From Marinilabiliales bacterium (GTDB lineage Bacteria; Bacteroidota; Bacteroidia; Bacteroidales; ML635J-15): a stretch of DNA of 64,000 bases. The stretch covers positions 248,001-312,000 of the forward strand of contig PKTB01000005.1 of the NCBI GenBank assembly GCA_002869385.1. The letters are read 5' to 3'. The position numbers and the translations under genes were made by a program. Below the pieces are notes generated by a model that made no database searches, had not been told where the DNA came from, and saw nothing but the letters and a program-made list of their open reading frames with translations. Shown here piece after piece: positions 58,277 through 64,000 of this stretch (positions are counted from its first letter, which is position 1; every line of letters begins with the position of its first letter).

Positions 58277-61200
58277 ATGGAAAAAAATAAAAATACTATA
58301 AAGCCTGATTATATCTTTGAGGTAAGCTGGGAGATTTGTAATAAAGTAGGTGGAATACATACGGTACTTTCAACAAAGTCGAAAGTCTTATCAGAAAATT
58401 GTAAAGAACTAATCTTAATTGGTCCGGACTTGTGGCGCGATTCAAAAGAACATCCTGAGTTTATTGAAGATACAAACCTGTTTACGGACTGGCATCGTAA
58501 AGCTGATTCTGAAGGAATACGAATCAGAACAGGAAGGTGGAATATTCCTAGGCAACCAAAAGTTCTACTTGTTGATTTTTCTGACTATATAAGCGAAAAA
58601 GATGCTATTTTATATAAATTCTGGGAAGAATACAAGCTCTATTCACTGGCAGGACAGTGGGACTATATTGAACCAGCACTATTTGGTTATGCTTGTGGGA
58701 AAGCAATTGAAAGTTTTGTGAATTTCAATCTTTCTGTGCACGATAGAGTAATTGCTCATTTTCATGAATGGATGACAGGCACGGGAGTATTGTATCTCAA
58801 GAAAGAAATGCCTCAAATAGGTACAGCATTTACAACTCATTCAACTGTTGTTGGAAGAAGTATTGCAGGAAACAGACTGCCACTATATAAAAACCTAAGA
58901 ACATATAATGGAGATTTATTAGCTCGTGATTTAAATATTTCCTCAAAACAAAGTCTCGAAAAAATAAGTGCCCATAATGCCGATGTTTTTACAACAGTTA
59001 GTGAAATTACTGCAAAGGAATGTGCTCAGCTTTTACAAAAAGAAGTTGATGTCGTTACACCAAATGGTTTTGAAAATGACTTTGTCCCTTCAAAAGAAGA
59101 ATATAAGGAGAAAAGAAAAATTGCTAGTGAAAGGTTTATAAAAACAGCCGAAACCTTAACCGAGAACAAATATAAAAAGGAACCTCTAATCATTGCTACT
59201 TCAGGTAGATATGAATTTTCAAACAAAGGGTATGATTTATTTATTGATGCTCTGGGAAAACTAAATCAGGATGCAAAGCTAAAAGAAGAAGTGCTAGCAT
59301 TTATTTTAGTTCCGGGTAACAATTATGGTCCAGTTCGTGCTTTATGTAACAGACTCAATGGGATTGATGATGAACTCCAAATTGAGAATAATATATTAAC
59401 TAATAATTTGCATGACGCTGATTTTGATCCAATAATTCAGAGAATCAGGGAAAATAATCTTTTAAACCGACCCGAAGATAAGGTTAAAGTAATCTTTTCT
59501 CCAACTTATTTAAACGGAGATGATGGTATTTATAATTTAAAATATTATGATTTACTTCCCGGATTAGATCTTACTGCTTTTGTGTCATATTATGAGCCTT
59601 GGGGCTATACTCCTCTTGAATCAATTGCTTTTGGAATTCCAACAATAACGACCGATTTAGCAGGTTTTGGTAAATGGATGGAATCTGTCCTTGATAAAAA
59701 AGATGGATGTGTAAGAGTAATCGAAAGAAATGAGGATAATTCCAAGCAGGTAACCGAAGAAATTGTAAAATAAATTAAAGAATTTATTAGTTCTACAGAA
59801 TCTGATAAAGAGAATCTTCATCTTAATGCATCAAAAGCTGCAGAAAAGGCTCTTTGGCTTAATTTGATTGACGAATATCTAAAAGCATATACAGTAGCAA
59901 TGGCTAAAGTAAGTATGCGTCAGGATAAAATAGTAAGTAAGCCACAGTCTCGTCCAGCAATAGATATACATAGCCAAAAGACAGATAAACCACTCTGGAG
60001 AAAGTTTGAAATCCAAACTACCCTACCAGAAAGATTTAGTAAATTAATTGAATTGTCTCTAAATGTTTGGTGGACATGGAATTATTCAGCATCACAAATG
60101 TTTAAGTATATCGATCCGGAATTATGGAGAACGAACTCATATAATCCTGTTACATTTCTTGAGGATATTTCATTATCAAGAATGATTGAACTTGAAAAAG
60201 ATGAAGTATTTATAACAATGTACAATAATGTTTGTGCTGAATTTGATGAGTACTTAAGAATTTCAGAAAATAAAAAATCTCCAAAAATCGCATACTTTAG
60301 TATGGAGTACGGGCTCAACGATAATATTAAGATTTTTAGTGGCTGACTTGGTATTCTTGCCGGAGATTATCTTAAGGAAGCCAGCGATACAAATACATAT
60401 ATTGTTGGGATAGGTCTACTTTACCGATATGGTTATTTTAAGCAAAAAATCACAATCCATGGTGAACAACATGCTGAATATATACAACAGGACTTTGATA
60501 AGATGCCAATACTTCCTGTTAGAGATGAGTCCGGTGCTCAGACTAAGATTATGGTTCATATGCCAGGGCGAAATGTGTATGCGAAAATCTGGGAAGTTAA
60601 AATTGGAAGGATCTCATTATATCTATTAGATACCGATGTTGATGAAAATCAGGAACAGGATAAATTTATTACATCTCAACTTTATGGTGGCGATCTTGAA
60701 TTCCGATTTAAACAAGAAATGATTCTTGGAATTGGTGGAATCAGAGCATTACATGCAATGAATATTCATCCTGACATATACCATTGTAACGAAGGCCATG
60801 CTGCATTTATCGGACTAGAAAGATTAAGAATCCTAAGAACAAAGCGTAACCTTAAGTTTAAAGAAGCTCTTGAGATTATTCGTGCTTCAACACTATTTAC
60901 AACGCATACACCTGTGCCTGCAGGACATGATAAATTCGAAGAAGATTTAATGCGTATGTATATGGCTCATTATCCCGAAAGATTGAAAATTTCATGGGAA
61001 GAAATGATGCAATTAGGTATGCTTAATCCCGGCGAAAAATTCTCAATGAGCTATCTAGCTGCAAATGTATCACAAGAAGTTAATGGTGTTTCAGAACTTC
61101 ATGGTGATGTAAGTCAGGACATGTTCAAAGATCTCTGGAAAGGATATTTTGCCGAAGAAAATCATGTTGGATTTGTTACTAACGGAGTTCACTATCAAAC

Positions 61201-62515
61201 ATGGACAGCTAAAGAGTGGAAACTACTTTATGAAAAGACATTTGGCAAAGAGTTTTTAAACTATTTATCAAATAAAGAACATTGGAAGAAAATCCACGAT
61301 GTTGACGATAAAGATATCTGGACAATACGTCAAAAACAAAGAGGAAAACTTGTTTCTTATGTAAAAGATAAGGTTCGTCAATCGTGGATTAGAAGATACG
61401 AAGATCCTAAGAATATTGTTGATATACTTGAAAATATAGATGAGAATGTTCTTACTATCGGTTTCGCACGTAGATTTGCAACATATAAGCGCGGCGATTT
61501 ATTATTAAGAAATCTTGACAGACTTTCTAGGATACTGAACAATAAAGAAATGCCTGTTCAGATATTATTTGCAGGTAAAGCACATCCAAACGATAAAGCC
61601 GGTCAACAACTTATCCAACGTATTATTGAAATTTCCAAGCGACATGCATTTCTTGGTAAGATTATTTTTATCGAAGATTATGATATCAGATTAGCCAAAA
61701 AACTTGTCCAAGGTGTTGACATTTGGTTAAACACTCCAACTCGTCCGCAGGAAGCATCTGGTACTAGCGGAATGAAGGCAGTTATGAATGGAGCCTTGCA
61801 CTTCTCCGTTCTTGACGGATGGTGGGTTGAAGGATATCGCGAAAATGCTGGCTGGGCATTACCAGCAGAAAAGGTTTATGAAAATCAGGAATTCCAGAAC
61901 GAGCTTGATACTCAGACAATTTATCATATGCTTGAGAATGAGATTGTTCCATTATTCTACAAACGCGACAAAGATGGCATTCCACACGATTGGATTAGGT
62001 TTATTAAAAATTCAATCGGAGATATTGCTCCTGAATTTACAACCAAGCGCATGATTGACGATTATAAAGACAGGTTTTACAACAAGCTTTATGAACGCTC
62101 AATGATGATTAAAGAAAATGACTATGCTGCAGCTATAAAAATAGCAGAATGGAAACAAAATATTAGCAAAGTATGGCATAATCTTGAAATCGTAAGTGCT
62201 AAATTCCCTGATTACGAGAAAAAGCCAATGAACCTTAAGGAATCCTTTACCGGAGAAATCGAAATTGACCTTAAGCAATTAAATCCGGAGGATGTTGGTG
62301 TAGAAGTTGTGATCACAAATGTATCAACAGACGGTTCATCGCATATTTATGAAAAGTATCCTGCTAAAATGCTTAGTGTAGAAAATAAAATTGCAAAATT
62401 TGCTATTGAAGGAGCTCCTCAAAAACCAGGATTCTATAATTATGCTATAAGAATATTTGCAAAGAATGACTTGTTGCCTTACAATCACGATTCTGGGTTT
62501 GTAATGTGGGCGTAA
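58277..62515 (+). pseudogene. Glycogen synthase (GT3-like) / alpha-glucan phosphorylase (GT35) fusion, interrupted at 59771 (TAA) and 60344 (TGA)
   Basis: A single frame of 1412 codons. Residues 1-530: GT3-like, eukaryotic-type glycogen synthase (EVSWEICNKVGGIHTVLSTK; HFHEWMTG; TTHSTVVGRS; YEPWGYTPLESIAFGIPT). Residues about 570-1412: short-type alpha-glucan phosphorylase with KIAYFSMEYGL, NEGHAAF, THTPVPAGHD, RFATYKRGDL, and the PLP region RPQEASGTSGMKAVMNG. Stops are TAA at codon 499 (EEIVK-stop-IKEFI, Glu fits) and TGA at codon 690 (FSG-stop-LGILAGD; the universal phosphorylase motif is SGGLGILAGD, so Gly). One protein that can both extend and phosphorolyse glycogen is known in Bacteroidetes. 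The second stop removes the entire phosphorylase active site. Confidence 0.87.
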
Positions 62516-62630
62516 TCTGTATAAAAGTAATCTGTGGTCAGTAGTCTGTAATATACCGACTACTGATTACTGACTACAGAACACATCAAAACATCGGTCA
62601 CCCGTCATCAGTCACCCGTCATCCTCTTAA
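62516..62630. repeat. CAGTAGTC/GTCATC heptamer-type repeat tract
   Basis: CAGTAGTC (62539-62546) pairs with GACTACTG (62558-62565), so a hairpin can form between convergent genes. CATCGGTCACCCGTCATCAGTCACCCGTCATCC then runs into the 3' end of the methyltransferase gene. Confidence 0.75.
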
Positions 62631-63378
62631 ATTCCGAAACTACAATAGCCGCAGCAACAGAAATATTCAACGATTCAGCATGATTGTCTCCGTTTGCAAA
62701 TGATGGGATATGCAATTTTTTATCTACTAGTAATTCAACTTCTTTTGAGATTCCATTTCCTTCGTTACCGAGAATAATTAAGCCTTTTTCAGGAAGTTCA
62801 CTTTGATAAATATTTTCTCCTTCAAGGAAAGTTCCAAAGCATTGGTTTTTTGTGTTACTTTTATAATCAGAGATAAAATCTAATAAGTCTGTATAATGCA
62901 CATTTACTCTTAAAAACGCTCCCATACTTGCCTGAATTACCTTGGGGTTATAAAGATCAGCAGAATTATTTGAGCATATAAGATTTTCGATTCCAAACCA
63001 ATCACATATACGTATAAGTGTTCCAAGGTTCCCCGGATCTTGAATATCATCTGCAACAAGGCAAAGTTTATCTTTTGCTTTATCAACAGTAAATCCAAAA
63101 TCCTTCTGCTAAACTACAGCAAGTATTGCAGGTGGTGTTTTTAATGCAGATATTTTTTTCATTCCGACATTGTCCGTAATAATCGATTCTGCATTTGCGT
63201 CAACATAATCAAAATCCTTATCCTGATTATAAACAAGGTATTTGAGTTTAAAATCAGATTCAGCAATTTCATCAATAATTTTCTGGCCTTCTGCAATAAA
63301 GAGATTGTGTTGCTCCCGATACTTTTTTTGAGATAGCGATCGTATCAGACTTATTTTAGATTTTGATAATTCTTGCAT
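62608..63378 (-). pseudogene. SpoU/TrmH-family RNA 2'-O-methyltransferase, interrupted by TAG at 63109-63111
   Basis: 256 codons. N-terminal substrate-binding domain (SLIRSLSQKKYREQHNLFIA, about 10-29; AEGQKIIDE), then the SPOUT fold: VADDIQDPGNLGTLIRICDW, STASMGAF-like ASMGAFLRV and the knot motif LIILGNEGNGISKEV with a final SLNISVAAAIVVSEF. Codon 90 is TAG after PPAILAVV; homologs often have Glu, Lys or Gln there. The last five codons (RMTGD, stop) lie inside the heptamer repeat, so the repeat may have replaced the original C-terminus. It methylates rRNA or tRNA ribose. It starts one base after the HhH gene's stop. Confidence 0.8.
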
Positions 63379-64000
63379 TATTCTGTTTTAATATATGGTA
63401 GAATTTTATTAAAAGTATCCTCACTTATTACTTTTTGGCTTTTTAATTCATCAACCGAACCAATTGTGCCTTTAAATTCTCGATAATTTACAATTCCTAT
63501 AGTCGTTTCTTTATCAATATATGGGTGAGAGATAATTTCTTTATACTCGGCTTTATTTATATCAATCTTCTTAATATTTGTTTTGTCAATGATAAATGAG
63601 TCTTTTATTGAATTAAATAGCTCATCTGTCATACAATACACTTCCATTAGCTGATTGATGTTGATATAACCTCCCAGCTTTGTACGATAATCAACAATTA
63701 GTTTTGAGTATGAAGGTCCAATTCCGTTTAGTTTCTGCAAATCTTCAGCACTCGCAGAGTTTAAATCAATATTAAAATCTGAATTAGAAGATTCATTAAT
63801 TTCTTTAGTATTTTCCTGATTTTCAATTTGTATCCAGGGTTTGATTTCTGCAATAAAATCATCATCCAAACCATAAATTTTTTCAATATCGTCTGACCTT
63901 GAAAAATAACCGCCTTTATCGCGATATTTAATAATATTGTCAGCTTGCCAGGATAAAAAACCAAGTTTTTCCAACTCATCTTTTGTTGCAGTATTTGGAT
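63378..64000 (-). CDS. ComEA-like helix-hairpin-helix protein (5' end outside window)
   Basis: The frame stays open to the window edge, so the N-terminus is missing. The visible part has repeats of about 75 residues with HhH signatures: PNTATKDELEKLGF, LNSASAEDLQKLNGIGPSYS and DINKAEYKEIISHPYID, each followed by YR and GGY/GT strands (IVDYRTKLGGYIN, IVNYREFKGTIG). Such tandem HhH proteins bind DNA and include DNA-uptake proteins; Bacteroidetes copies usually have a membrane anchor, which would be outside the window. The ATG/TTG near 63974 is an internal codon, not a start. Confidence 0.88.
   Translation of the reverse strand, partial: PNTATKDELEKLGFLSWQADNIIKYRDKGGYFSRSDDIEKIYGLDDDFIAEIKPWIQIENQENTKEINESSNSDFNIDLNSASAEDLQKLNGIGPSYSKLIVDYRTKLGGYININQLMEVYCMTDELFNSIKDSFIIDKTNIKKIDINKAEYKEIISHPYIDKETTIGIVNYREFKGTIGSVDELKSQKVISEDTFNKILPYIKTE

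Noticed and set aside
59864..60346. Independent 160-codon gene between the synthase and phosphorylase parts
   Set aside because: Same frame as both neighbours and encodes the linker and first phosphorylase motifs; it is a slice of the fusion between two stops.
1..64000. A full genetic-code change (TGA read as Gly, TAA/TAG read as Glu)
   Set aside because: All three codons also end genes at natural positions: TGA ends the helicase (15141), neuB (32108), the DUF2490 gene and the 49030 gene; TAA and TAG end many others. Many long genes (thyA, gmd, ugd, rluB) contain none internally.
1..64000. tRNA, rRNA or insertion sequences
   Set aside because: No cloverleaf-type sequence with conserved T-loop, no rRNA stretch and no transposase frame was recognised, although a dedicated search could still find one.

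Overview
This window looks like a chromosomal segment of a low-G+C Bacteroidota (Bacteroidetes), probably a Bacteroidales/Marinilabiliales-type lineage. The evidence is: several large secreted proteins with type IX secretion (T9SS) C-terminal sorting tails; PKD, MBG, FG-GAP and two-component-regulator-propeller repeats; at least ten upstream matches to the Bacteroidetes -7 promoter element TAnnTTTG; and a glycogen synthase-phosphorylase fusion of the kind known from this phylum. No tRNA, rRNA, CRISPR array or intact mobile element was seen.

Layout: (1) 1-3.7 kb, housekeeping: C-terminus of YidC, menG/ubiE, a DnaQ-like exonuclease, thyA and an Fe-S flavoprotein. (2) 3.8-12.6 kb, minus-strand operon from one TAnnTTTG promoter: arylsulfotransferase-like T9SS protein, propeller T9SS protein, CotH-kinase T9SS protein, lipoprotein, secreted YD/MORN-like protein, VTC-type polyphosphate polymerase, DUF4956 membrane protein, DUF2490 outer-membrane protein. 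The CotH-VTC-DUF4956 trio is a recurring bacterial gene association. (3) 12.9-19.7 kb: cold-shock protein, DEAD-box helicase, four-helix-bundle protein, then a minus-strand set of NMO/FabK-like flavoenzyme, GT2 transferase and TPR membrane protein. (4) 19.9-31 kb: two giant surface proteins, a FG-GAP/MBG protein with ten MBG repeats and a LamG/PKD protein, separated by an orphan copy of a T9SS tail. (5) 31-55 kb: a surface-polysaccharide (O-antigen or capsule) locus. It holds a NeuB branch, a GDP-mannose/GDP-fucose-type branch, a Wlb-like 3-amino-sugar branch, an Fdt/Qdt-like 3-amino-3,6-dideoxyhexose branch carrying a CitE-like lyase, glycosyltransferases, flippase, O-acyltransferase, membrane proteins and Ugd. 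(6) 55-64 kb: AAA ATPase, RluB, the glycogen synthase-phosphorylase fusion, a SpoU methyltransferase and a ComEA-like HhH protein.

The most striking property is that 19 recognisable genes are each cut by one or more in-frame stop codons (28 by my count: 14 TAA, 7 TAG, 7 TGA), while I found no frameshift anywhere. All seven TGA stops sit where the family or an internal repeat has glycine, and most TAA/TAG stops are compatible with glutamate. That is the signature of first-base G-to-T change (GGA to TGA, GAA to TAA, GAG to TAG). The same stops are used as genuine terminators elsewhere, so a plain genetic-code change is unlikely. The choice lies between base-level sequence error, a G:C to T:A mutator lineage undergoing gene decay, and site-specific readthrough. 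I annotate those genes over their full extent as 'pseudogene', meaning 'interrupted as sequenced'.

A second unexplained feature is a set of degenerate 7-8-nt tandem repeats in spacers, mostly between convergent genes.
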